DNA of 12,401 nt from CAZHPY01 sp964534705 (GCA_964534705.1 CAZHPY010000047.1:1-12401), one strand, 5' to 3'; counted from the first letter of the stretch, positions 1 through 8,000 are shown. The notes: generated from the sequence alone by a model not told the origin. A program made the numbers and translations.

Positions 1-55
1 TTATCAGGCGTCTGCTTAGCAGGATCTCTCCTAATAATTTTTGCTTTCTATCCAT
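1..55 (-). CDS. N-terminal fragment, GspE/PilB-like secretion ATPase (partial)
   Basis: Only the first 18 codons are in the window, reading MDRKQKLLGEILLSRRLI before the sequence ends. The pattern of a lysine-rich start followed by LGEILL...LI resembles the opening of the N-terminal domain of type II secretion/type IV pilus assembly ATPases (GspE/PilB, T2SSE_N family), which typically begin with something like kkLGelLveaglIt. The ATG at 53-55 follows the beta subunit stop by 19 bases, with GTGAG about 5 bases upstream as a possible ribosome binding site, so the gene belongs to the same operon. Eighteen residues are too few for a firm family call. The same short pattern also occurs in unrelated regulators that carry this domain. 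Confidence 0.45.
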   Translation of the reverse strand, partial: MDRKQKLLGEILLSRRLI

Positions 56-74
56 CTTTACTCACTTTCCGGTT

Positions 75-1478
75 TTAGGTAATAGCCCCGACCATATAAA
101 ACTCTTCTTCCGCTCTCTGGTCAAGCCTGCCCGATATGATCTTTTCGCACCCCACAAGCGTGTCTTCCAGCGATACGTATTCCCCTTTCTTGCCAGTATA
201 TGCCTCCGCCACAAAGAAAGGCTGGGTAAGAAAATTCTGAAGTTTCCTGGCGCGCTCATATATAATACGATCCGCGCCCGACAGTTCGTCTATTCCTATG
301 ACCAGGACTATACGCCTCAATTCTTCGTATTTCTGGAATATCCTGATCGTTTCCTGGGCAATTTCAAAATGCTCCTTCCCGACGATATCAATATCAAGGT
401 TCGCGCAGGATGACATGAGAGGGTCTATGGCAGGATAAAGTCCAAGCTGTATGCGTTCTCGCGAAAGCACTATTATCGAATCAAGAAAACTGAAGAGAGC
501 TACGACCGCCGGATCAGTCAGGTCGTCAGCCGGAACATAAACCGCTTCGAAAGCCGTTACAGAACCGCCCGCCTCTTTTGATGACCTGATCCTTTCATGA
601 AATTCACTGGCCTCCGATATCAACGTAGGTTGATATCCGGTTTCTGAAGGCACCCTTCCGAGGAGCGTCGATATCTCCGCCCCTGCCTGCACAAACCTGA
701 ATATATTATCAACGAAAAGAAGGACATCCTGATTCTTGCGCTGGATCGACTCAGCCATTGTAATACCGGTCATTGCCACGCCGAAACGGGCGCCGGGCGG
801 CTCATTCATCTGGCCGAATACCATCATCGTCTTGGATAATACGTCGTGTTTCAGCAGCTCGAAATAAAGCTCGTTCCCCTCTCTTATGCGCTCTCCCACC
901 CCCACAAAAACACAACTGCCATTATATCTTTTTACTATATGTTGAATGATCTCCAATGTCAAGATGCTTTTGCCGAGAGCCGCACCGCCCAGTATCCCCG
1001 TCTTGGAACCCTTAACAACAGGATAAAGAAGATCAATGATCTTGATGCCTGTCTCCATAACCTCAAAGGACCTTCTTGCTTCCTTGGTGGACTTCACGTA
1101 GCTGCCCATATCCTTTTTCCTTATGGAAACTTTCTCCGGAGCGGATATGTCGCCCTTATTATCTATGGGTTCGCCGAGCATATTTATTATACGGCCATAA
1201 AGGACGTCTCCCACGGGTATCTGTACGGCGCTTCCTACCACATACGCTTCCTGGTCACGCCGAAGATTTATCGTAGAATTTATAGCTATACAGCGCGCTA
1301 TATTACCCGGCATATGCTCGGCAACTTCCAGTACAACTTTTTCGTTATCGGCATTTTGAGTATTTATAACACTGAATATATTGGGTAATTCTTCAGCCGT
1401 GGCAAACTTTACATCCACAACCGGCCCCTGCACCGATACTATATTACCCGTAACCTTTTTTGGATTTTGCGGTGTCAT
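75..1478 (-). CDS. atpD: F-type ATPase subunit beta
   Basis: Catalytic subunit of the F1 hexamer, 467 residues, close to the usual 460-475. The N-terminal beta-barrel (about 1-85) leads to the nucleotide-binding domain. The P-loop is GGAALGKS at 164-171, against the common GGAGVGKT. The catalytic glutamate and following arginine lie in GVGERIREGNELY (E196, R197). GQMNEPPGAR follows at 222-231, the Walker B strand ends in DVLLFVDN (D257), and GLYPAIDP (346-353) supplies the adenine-stacking tyrosine. The lever motif DELSEED is changed to DELSGAD (397-403). The protein ends at FYMVGAIT, without the short basic tail of most relatives. The ATG lies 10 bases after the gamma stop, with only a weak GAGA ribosome site, so it may be translated by coupling to gamma. 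Catalytic residues are intact, so activity is expected. The family call is secure, but membership of the standard versus alternate (N-ATPase) subgroup is not. Confidence 0.97.
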   Translation of the reverse strand: MTPQNPKKVTGNIVSVQGPVVDVKFATAEELPNIFSVINTQNADNEKVVLEVAEHMPGNIARCIAINSTINLRRDQEAYVVGSAVQIPVGDVLYGRIINMLGEPIDNKGDISAPEKVSIRKKDMGSYVKSTKEARRSFEVMETGIKIIDLLYPVVKGSKTGILGGAALGKSILTLEIIQHIVKRYNGSCVFVGVGERIREGNELYFELLKHDVLSKTMMVFGQMNEPPGARFGVAMTGITMAESIQRKNQDVLLFVDNIFRFVQAGAEISTLLGRVPSETGYQPTLISEASEFHERIRSSKEAGGSVTAFEAVYVPADDLTDPAVVALFSFLDSIIVLSRERIQLGLYPAIDPLMSSCANLDIDIVGKEHFEIAQETIRIFQKYEELRRIVLVIGIDELSGADRIIYERARKLQNFLTQPFFVAEAYTGKKGEYVSLEDTLVGCEKIISGRLDQRAEEEFYMVGAIT

Positions 1479-1488
1479 ATATTTTATC

Positions 1489-2334
1489 TCATTGCTTCGA
1501 CGCGTATAATACCCTCGCGCTAAAGAGCTCCCGCATATTGCGGTCTATCAGCTCGTGCCCCACGCGGAAATACTGAAGCCTTAATTTTAGATCCAGTTCC
1601 TTCAATTTGCGCGAACTTTCTTCGAGATGGACAAAGCGCGCGGCAAATTCCGCCAGGCGGCTTAGTCCGAATATGTCATACAACCTGCGTTCTATCCACA
1701 GATGTACAAGATACTCTATAATATCCGTGACGCTTGATTCCATTATTAGATCGTTAAAGGCGCTTTCCCGGCTATTTTGGGTCGGGACATACGGCAAAAT
1801 TTGCGCTATCTGAACCCGCTGGACCGTAAATGAAACCGGCATAGGATAGACAACCTTTAAATACCCTATCTCTTCTTCAAATAGTTTGTCTAAAATATAA
1901 TCCCTTAGCTGCATTGCCTGATCGGCGCGCTCCTCATCATTGATACCGCCAAAAGCAGTAAAAGGGACCCCGCACTCGCTGGCATAGGACTTGCCGCGCT
2001 CGCCGACCACAATAAGACTGCCGGGCATCTCTTCGAGCTCGCTCAGCGCTGCGGTAACAACACGCATATTCAAGCCTCCCAGAAGCCCGCTGTCAGAAGT
2101 GACCGCCACTACCATTTTGCGTCGATTCTTAGGATTTAAAAACAAGTGGCTTACGTATTGGAGATCGAAAAATTCAAAAAAACTTCCTATTTCCGACAGA
2201 AATTCTTCAGAAGAATGGATCTTGCGTTCCAGCGACCTGTATTGGGATACGGCTATGGTCTTTAATACCTCAAGCAGAGCGGAAAGACCTTTATTGAATT
2301 CCATTTCTTTTTTCAGGCTTACTACCGTTTTCAC
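1489..2334 (-). CDS. atpG: F-type ATPase subunit gamma (divergent rotor shaft)
   Basis: Central rotor subunit, 281 residues, normal length for the family. The recognisable core is VVAVTSDSGLLGGLN (75-89), matching the family's VTSDRGLCGGFN strand, followed by the Rossmann-like strand SLIVVGERGKSY. Both long terminal helices that form the coiled-coil shaft are present but strongly altered. The usual N-terminal KNTQKITKAMEMVAASK reads NKGLSALLEVLKTIAVSQ (14-31). The usual C-terminal MKNATDNA...ITQELTEIVSGA has become LEESSRKL...LIDRNMRELFSA (237-273). The start is GTG, not ATG, supported by AGAGGAAG 5 bases upstream; the reading frame matches the family from its first residues. It sits between alpha and beta as in standard operons, with a 47-base gap holding a hairpin. 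Identity is clear from core motif, length and position. The altered shaft ends suggest changed contacts with the alpha/beta ring. Confidence 0.93.
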   Translation of the reverse strand: MKTVVSLKKEMEFNKGLSALLEVLKTIAVSQYRSLERKIHSSEEFLSEIGSFFEFFDLQYVSHLFLNPKNRRKMVVAVTSDSGLLGGLNMRVVTAALSELEEMPGSLIVVGERGKSYASECGVPFTAFGGINDEERADQAMQLRDYILDKLFEEEIGYLKVVYPMPVSFTVQRVQIAQILPYVPTQNSRESAFNDLIMESSVTDIIEYLVHLWIERRLYDIFGLSRLAEFAARFVHLEESSRKLKELDLKLRLQYFRVGHELIDRNMRELFSARVLYASKQ

Positions 2335-2350
2335 CGCGTCTTCCTCTCTA
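2335..2350 (-). promoter_or_regulatory. Shine-Dalgarno site and GTG start context of gamma
   Basis: On the minus strand this reads TAGAGAGGAAGACGCG directly before GTG at 2332-2334. The AGAGG core is about 8 bases from the GTG, which fixes the start of gamma although no ATG is present. A GTG start should lower initiation relative to the ATG-started alpha and beta genes, fitting the one gamma per three alpha and three beta. Confidence 0.7.
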
Positions 2351-2356
2351 CTGCCG

Positions 2357-2378
2357 CGCCCTCCCCTTAGGAAAGGCG
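2357..2378 (-). other. Intercistronic RNA hairpin between alpha and gamma
   Basis: The transcript reads CGCCTTTCC, loop TAAG, GGGGAGGGCG. It can form a 9-pair stem (7 Watson-Crick and 2 G-U pairs) with a 4-base loop, beginning 3 bases after the alpha stop codon. No run of U follows, so it is not an intrinsic terminator. A role in mRNA processing, 3' end protection or lowering gamma expression is inferred from position only. It could also be a copy of a small dispersed palindromic repeat. Confidence 0.5.
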
Positions 2379-2381
2379 GGT

Positions 2382-3860
2382 TTACTTCATCATGTCCCTA
2401 AGATACTCCTTCAGCGATTCTCCCAGCAGCCGCTTGAGCTCATCGCTCAATTCCCTGGTGTCGCGGATCTTTGCATAGAATTCAGGGTGGTGCTTGATGA
2501 TAAATGAAGGAAATCCCTCCATAAACTGCCGTATCTGGGCGGATGATAAGTTATCAAGAGCCCCGGCATTAAGCGCATACAGGTATATTATCTCATTTTC
2601 TATGGAAACCGGTTTATTCTTGTCCTGAATGATCAACTGGTTTATCGACTCGCCGCGCCTTATCTTGGCATCCGCTGTCTTGCTAAGGCCCGTTGTACGC
2701 AACTGGGTCATCTGCAGGAGTTCTTTATACTGGAGGTAATCCAATCTCAGCGATTTGCTAAGCTCCTTCATGGCAGGCCATTGCGCCTTATTGCCGATAC
2801 GGGAAACCGAGAGCCCGAAATCTATCGCCGGTTTAAATCCTTTATTAAAAAGGGATGTCGAAAAATACAGCTGACCGTCAGTCATGGAGACAAGGTTTGT
2901 AGATATGTAGCCGGTAACGTCACCCTGCAATATTTCTACGATCGGAAAAAATGTCATGGAGCCTCCGCCGAGTTCCGGCTTTAAATAACCGGCGCGCTCC
3001 ATCAACTGGGAATGTATGTAGAAGATATCGCCCGGATAAGCTTCCCTGCCCGGCGCGCGCTCCAGAAGCAGGGAGATCTGGCGATATATCCACGCATGTT
3101 TGGTCAGGTCGTCAAAGATCACAAGGACATCCTTCCCGCTATACATAAAGTACTCTCCAAGCATGCATGCGGTATAAGGCGCTAAATATTGCTCTCCGGT
3201 GGATAAGGAGGCTATGCCGCTCACGACTATTGAGTACTTAAGGGTTTCTTTCTCTTTGAGGATATCCAGTATCTTAAGAAGGCTGGAATACGGTTTTCCG
3301 ATGGAACAGTATATACAGACAACGTCCTTTCCTTTCTGGTTTATTATGGCATCCATAGCAACGGTGGTCTTACCCGTCAACCTGTCTCCGATCAAGAGTT
3401 GGCGCTGCCCCTTCGCAATAGGTATGATAGCATCCAGGATCAGCGTCCCCGTTTCGAGCGTCTCTTTTACCGGTACGCGCTCCATGACCCCCGGAGCCAC
3501 CCTGAATACCGGATAATGCCCCTTTGCCGGTATCGGGCCAAGGCCGTCCTGCGGCTGGCAAAGGCCGTTAACTATACGGCCAAGGAAGGCATCCGATACT
3601 GGAAGCACCAATGATTCTCCTTTATTATAAACCTCATCGCCGGCGCGGATAGACATGGCGTCTCCCAAAACCAGTATCTGCACATCCGTTTCAGTAAACC
3701 CCATTACCAGGCCCAGCGCACCGTTTGAAAACTCGACGATCTGGCCATTCATGCACGAGGGAAGCCCTCTGGCAATAACAATGAATTTACGGACAGATTG
3801 GACATGGCCTATTTCCCTGACCTCAAATTTTGTTCCCGTCTTATTGTCTGTCTGCTCCAT
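2382..3860 (-). CDS. atpA: F-type ATPase subunit alpha
   Basis: Non-catalytic nucleotide-binding subunit of F1, 492 residues against about 500-515 usually. The P-loop is GDRLTGKT (158-165) with leucine in place of the common glutamine. The Walker B strand ends in VLVIFDD (D250). SLLLERAPGREAYPGD (263-278) is the family signature. The arginine finger is R354 in GLSVSRIGNKAQ, which completes the catalytic site on beta. The C-terminal helical domain is present, ending in a lysine-rich tail. The N-terminus is short: it enters the beta-barrel strand GHVQSVRKFIVIARGLP almost at once and lacks the usual leading ISxxIKxxI helix that binds delta. That loss matches the absence of a normal delta gene here. 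The ATG overlaps the end of the b-delta gene by 20 bases and is preceded by a strong GAGGAAGG (3867-3874), so the start is well supported. Confidence 0.97.
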   Translation of the reverse strand: MEQTDNKTGTKFEVREIGHVQSVRKFIVIARGLPSCMNGQIVEFSNGALGLVMGFTETDVQILVLGDAMSIRAGDEVYNKGESLVLPVSDAFLGRIVNGLCQPQDGLGPIPAKGHYPVFRVAPGVMERVPVKETLETGTLILDAIIPIAKGQRQLLIGDRLTGKTTVAMDAIINQKGKDVVCIYCSIGKPYSSLLKILDILKEKETLKYSIVVSGIASLSTGEQYLAPYTACMLGEYFMYSGKDVLVIFDDLTKHAWIYRQISLLLERAPGREAYPGDIFYIHSQLMERAGYLKPELGGGSMTFFPIVEILQGDVTGYISTNLVSMTDGQLYFSTSLFNKGFKPAIDFGLSVSRIGNKAQWPAMKELSKSLRLDYLQYKELLQMTQLRTTGLSKTADAKIRRGESINQLIIQDKNKPVSIENEIIYLYALNAGALDNLSSAQIRQFMEGFPSFIIKHHPEFYAKIRDTRELSDELKRLLGESLKEYLRDMMK

Positions 3861-4578
3861 GCCTGGCCTTCCTCGCCTCTTCCTGAATCTTATTCTTTAA
3901 ACTGCCGTCCAGCACAAGGCTTCCGATGTTAATGATGATACCCGTAATTATTTTTGGGTCGATCTCTTCTTTTACCTTTATGTCTCTCTTCAGGACTTCT
4001 TTAAGTTTTCCGGACAACGATTTTCGCTGCGCATCGTTCAGAACGAACGCGGATACGATCTTTATATCTCCGGCGTCCGGGGGCAAACGCACGCCCTCCA
4101 ATTGCGCAAAACCGTCCCTGATCAATTCCTCAACCCTCTGTGAATGCGCGTCCCGCTTAAATTGTTCCGGCAGGGTATGGTGGATAAGCTCGCACGCCCT
4201 GTCAATAGCTTCATTCGCGATCTTCTCGTCTATCTCAGACAGCAGATGCTGCCTTGTCCTGTCCGCCTGTTCTATGATCTCATCGCTTTTGGCGCGCGCT
4301 TTCTTTAATACTTCATCCGCCTCGTTATTGGACTCCCTTACTATACGTATTTTCAGATTTTCGACTTCTTCGGCTGCCTTGGCCATCATGTCCTGGACCT
4401 TTCCCCTCGCTTCTTCAAGCTGACGGTTTGCCTCTTCCTCCTTTTTCGTGTAATTCTGATTTAGCTCATCCAGATGTCTTGTTGCCGAAACGATATTACG
4501 GGTCAACATACGCCTCAACGTTATTATAAGTGCCGCAAAAATCAATACCTGAAGCAAAAGCAGTGAAATAATCATCAT
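3841..4578 (-). CDS. atpF: F-type ATPase stator subunit b fused to delta-like C-terminal domain
   Basis: Peripheral stalk protein of 245 residues, against about 155-170 for an ordinary b. Residues 3-20 form one hydrophobic membrane helix, followed by a basic RRMLTR. About 35-160 is a charged heptad-like coiled coil, as in b. From about 172 the sequence changes to IKIVSAFVLNDAQRKSL...VKEEIDPKIITGIIINIGSLVLDGSLKNKI. This matches the C-terminal domain of delta/OSCP (VTSAVPLTeeQ...VDPsLIGGvvvrIGdkviDGSvrgkL). The helical N-terminal domain of delta that grips alpha is not recognisable. Fused b-delta proteins of this length are typical of the alternate N-ATPase group. The ATG has GAGG 8 bases upstream; a second ATG follows immediately, so the true start may be one codon later. 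It sits 33 bases after c and overlaps alpha. Confidence 0.88.
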   Translation of the reverse strand: MMIISLLLLQVLIFAALIITLRRMLTRNIVSATRHLDELNQNYTKKEEEANRQLEEARGKVQDMMAKAAEEVENLKIRIVRESNNEADEVLKKARAKSDEIIEQADRTRQHLLSEIDEKIANEAIDRACELIHHTLPEQFKRDAHSQRVEELIRDGFAQLEGVRLPPDAGDIKIVSAFVLNDAQRKSLSGKLKEVLKRDIKVKEEIDPKIITGIIINIGSLVLDGSLKNKIQEEARKARHGADRQ

Positions 4579-4611
4579 ATTTTTAACCTCACATTATCTG
4601 TCAAGACACGA

Positions 4612-4830
4612 TCATGAAGAACTGAACAATTGAAATACAACAAGGATGGCAACAAGCGCCAGAGCTTCCGCAAAGGACAAGGAGATGATCATTGCCGTAA
4701 ATATTTTAGGGGCGCTGGATGGATTTCTGCCTAACGCATTTATACTGGCAAAACTGCCGGCCGCGAAGACAGCGCAGGGGCCTAACAAACAAAAGCTGAA
4801 AATTATGATTAACGCTACATTACGACTCAT
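4612..4830 (-). CDS. atpE: F-type ATPase subunit c (ion-carrying ring protein)
   Basis: Small hydrophobic hairpin protein, 72 residues, two membrane helices (about 5-27 and 44-69) joined by the polar loop ALGRNPSSAPK that contacts gamma and epsilon. The second helix carries the essential carboxylate E55 in SLSFAEALALVAI. Compared with sodium-type rings, the positions of the ligand residues appear as F22, F53, A56 and V60, so sodium binding looks unlikely and proton use is inferred. The first helix has residues such as LLGPCAVFAAGSFA in place of the regular GxGxGxG ladder that packs the ring. Small residues still dominate, so a ring may form but with altered packing. The start has AGGA 4 bases upstream and lies 11 bases after epsilon. 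Subunit a, its essential partner, is not found in the window. Confidence 0.92.
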   Translation of the reverse strand: MSRNVALIIIFSFCLLGPCAVFAAGSFASINALGRNPSSAPKIFTAMIISLSFAEALALVAILVVFQLFSSS

Positions 4831-4841
4831 ACTTTCCTATC

Positions 4842-5072
4842 CTATTCTTCAATGATAACCGTCACTTTATTCTGATCGACCTTCGCGATCCCTCTATGAA
4901 CTGAAAAGGTTTTTCCGTCTACAAGCAGCAAGCCGGAAATAAGGCGGCTTATAAAACGCTTGTGAAAAGGCAGTATTTCAAAAACTCCTTCTTCCCCCGG
5001 AAGCATTATGCTTGCTGCCTTGCCTTTAAAAACGACTTTTCTCGGATTTAAGATAGATACGTCGAGCAACAT
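4842..5072 (-). CDS. atpC: F-type ATPase subunit epsilon, short form
   Basis: Rotor foot subunit, only 76 residues against about 130-140 in most bacteria. The whole length matches the N-terminal beta-sandwich: LLDVSILNPRKVVFKGKA, then IMLPGEEGVFEILPFHKRFI (22-41) corresponding to the family's LPGxEGeFGvLPgHapl, then a final strand KVDQNKVTVIIEE. The C-terminal helical hairpin, which in many bacteria inhibits hydrolysis, is absent. The gene ends with a normal TAG, so this is a short form and not a visible frameshift. Short epsilon proteins are known in some bacterial groups. Its position at the head of the ATPase genes is unlike the usual end position after beta, but resembles N-ATPase order, where epsilon precedes the membrane subunits. 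It starts 6 bases after the stop of the giant surface protein. Confidence 0.9.
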   Translation of the reverse strand: MLLDVSILNPRKVVFKGKAASIMLPGEEGVFEILPFHKRFISRLISGLLLVDGKTFSVHRGIAKVDQNKVTVIIEE

Positions 5073-5090
5073 GCTATATCATTTTTCCTC
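5073..5090 (-). promoter_or_regulatory. Junction of giant protein stop and epsilon start
   Basis: The minus strand reads GAGGAAAAATGATATAGC before the epsilon ATG. The GAGG lies inside the last codons of the giant protein and its TGA is 6 bases from the ATG. The GAGG-to-ATG spacing of 14 bases is long, so epsilon translation probably relies partly on ribosomes finishing the upstream gene. No room exists for a separate promoter in the gap. Confidence 0.6.
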
Positions 5091-8000
5091 AGGGTCGCCT
5101 CCTTTTTCAGGGCCACCCCTTTCCCCTTCTTCCCGGGAAGGCTTTTCCGGAAACGCGCTCTTTTTTGCCGATAAGAGCGCTTCTTTGGTAAAACGAGCCT
5201 GATGATGCCAGGTAAAGAAGAGAACGCCTGCCATAAGTCCTATGAAAGTAATTATTATGAATATAACTATCCAGGTCATAGTCTTATTCGGCTCATCGGC
5301 CTTTATCTTCGTATCAGCGAGCATTTCAGGCGCGGGCGGCCCTCCCGCAGTTACAAGGATCTTTTCCATTTTTGCTATATCTTCCTTGACCTGGTCCATA
5401 ACAATAAGATTTTGGCGGTAGATACCTATGTGCTGCGAACGGCTTACCAACTCATCAGCCTGATCTGCAAGTATCCTGTCTAATCTCGGATAGATCACAT
5501 CGGCTATCTCTTTGCCTTTCTCATAATATTCCGTTTTCTCCAGTTTATTGATGATCACATCTACCCGTTTCTTCGTATCTTCGATCTTTTTTTCAGGGAT
5601 AAACCAGACATCGTTAACCTCTACCTCGAATATCCTTATTTCAGCGGGCTCAAGTTCCAGCTCCTTGTAAACATAGTAAATAGACTTGTTGGCATCATAC
5701 TCCAATTCCAGGCCACCCAGATCCATGACATCATTCGGCGTAACTTCCTGCGGCAGATAATTCTTGATCTGGACTTTTTGTCTTTTCATCGTCGACGGAT
5801 TCACTGCCGTGATACGGAATCTAACGCTTCCCGACAGGAGACTGGTGGAGACGATAGGCGTATCAACACCGCCGAACTTCGACTCCATTATCTGAAGAGT
5901 CGTGTCTACGGCGGAACCAATGGCCTCCGTCTTTATACGCACTTCCTTCAATGTGGGATTTTCCTTCAGCGTCTCTCCCAGCATCTCCTTTAGATCATAG
6001 CCTTCTTCGCCGACTAGTTTCTGTAACCTGCTCGAGATCTGGTTGATCGTCTTCGACATGTCTTTGCCGTCGCCTTCTCTATTCATCATATTGGGCAGCG
6101 AGTCTACCGACTCTTTAAGACCTTTAAGCGTAAGGGCGATATTAACATTATCTTTTGTGAGCAATACAGCCTCGAGGGCCTTAATGGACTCCAGCGCTTT
6201 TTTAGCCGCGCGTTCAGCTTCAGGCGCCGCCGCGGCCAGACCAATAATGCTTGCGATGGAGGCCGATTCCACCATTCCCGAACCCGTGACCATGCCGCCT
6301 GTGATCTGTTCGGTTAATATATATGTATACGCCTTGCCTATTTCGAATCTTTCTTTATTGACCGGCAGCTTATATGTATATATCGCGGATGAGACTGACA
6401 CGTTCACACCGGCTATTTCGGTAGTCGTATTGACATAAGTTTTATCTGTTGGGAACATTCCTTTTTCAATAGCCGCATTATCCCATGCATATATATCAAG
6501 TAAAGGGGTAAGGGGGAAGGCGCCCTTGGCTTCTCCGGGACCCTGCAGTGAAACTGTTATATTGTCGCCTGGGAGCACTGGATTAGGCGATACCGTGGCT
6601 TTCCACGAGTATCTTGAAGCTGTCTCTTCGAGCACTCCTGCCGCCGCCAATGCGGCCTGTCCGGCCGCGATAGACTGGTTCGCGCCCATCTGCAGATCCT
6701 CTATGGCCGCGTATGTGCGCGATTCAAAACTGGTCAGCGTCGCATTTACCGAAGACTGCATCTCCTGAGACGCGTTTTGAATGGTCTGAACAGTTTCGTT
6801 CATTTTATTCTCGATCAAGATCGTTTGATTGCCCAGTTCCGAAGTGATCTCTGCCTGTATCTGAGTCAGTGGAACGTTTATCCTTTCAGATACAAGGTCT
6901 GTGATCGTATCCATGGAAACGGTCGGTATTAAATTGACCAGGAACGGCGTCCTGAATCTCCCTCCCACGGCAGTTTCGATCTGGGTGATACCGCTATAAA
7001 CTATGCTGGTATTCAGGCCTGTGCTTGGCCATTCCAGATTGAAGAACCCGGCCTCTGTAGTATTCGATGTGCTCAATGGCGGCATTACTTCTGTGCCGTT
7101 CGGGTAATACATCTCAACGGAACAATTGGTCGCTATCGTATAGAAGGTCCCATTTTCATCACGCGCGCCCGCGATCGAACCGTCTCTTACGAGGTAGCTT
7201 CTGAAAGCCAGCATGTCGGTATCCGGGTCGTATGAGTATTCCGTCCGCGCTTCCCATACGTGCACAACTTTTGACTCGAGATAAACAGTTACATTCTTGT
7301 CGCTATCAGCGGCATATTTAGCCGTAGCGTCGCCGTAATCATTGTGTGTCCATAACGCCTGCCATTGGGCATTATACGGGGTCTTGTGTAATATCGGCGA
7401 GGCCAGCCCTGACTGGCTCCAGCCCGATGTATCGTTAACCGAAAGGCCTGTCGCTACCTGCAGGCTCGTCAGGAAGTCACGCACATACCAGGTTATGTTG
7501 TAATAATCGAGATTGAACTCTCCTGAATCTATATATACTGTCGAATCGTTGGAATCCGCCACCCTTACCCTTATTGGAACGGGCAACTGTGAATCATTTA
7601 GATTATAAACAAGTTTCGGGTCCGGAACGGGCCAGGGGTAGCTGTCGCCAACAGACACATTAGAGCGGTTCAGGGCTATCGTCTGGATATCACCTGTAAA
7701 ATTATCTTTGGAATAGTACAGGTTTACACGGCCTATTGAACCGGTGGGCGACCAGGATATGGTATGGCTCTCATACGTTACCCAGCGCAATCCGGCTGAC
7801 GGCGAACTGATATTCAATTTACCTTTTATCTTAAATGTGGCGGCGGAGGTATCATTGACCGTTTCATCAAACCGGTCTTCGATCCTGATCAACGAATGAT
7901 TTGATATTGAATCAGGGACCACCCATGGGAAGCTATTGGTTATATTACCTGTATTATTTATAATACCATCATTTGAAATGTTATAATTTTCCTGTATGGC

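Noticed and set aside
164..1110. Beta P-loop, lever and C-terminal changes as evidence of a dead ATPase
   Set aside because: The P-loop lysine K170, catalytic E196/R197, Walker B D257 and the alpha arginine finger R354 are all present; Ser for Thr at the P-loop end is conservative.
846..1388. Open frame of 180 codons on the plus strand
   Set aside because: It lies entirely opposite the conserved beta subunit and shows no recognisable domain; it is a shadow of a real gene.
2357..2378. Hairpin as a transcription terminator
   Set aside because: No U-rich run follows in the transcript and gamma begins directly after it, so termination here would cut off gamma and beta.
5072..5079. Separate promoter between the giant gene and epsilon
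   Set aside because: The gap is 6 bases. I did not find a convincing -35/-10 pair in the end of the giant gene by eye, although an internal promoter cannot be excluded.
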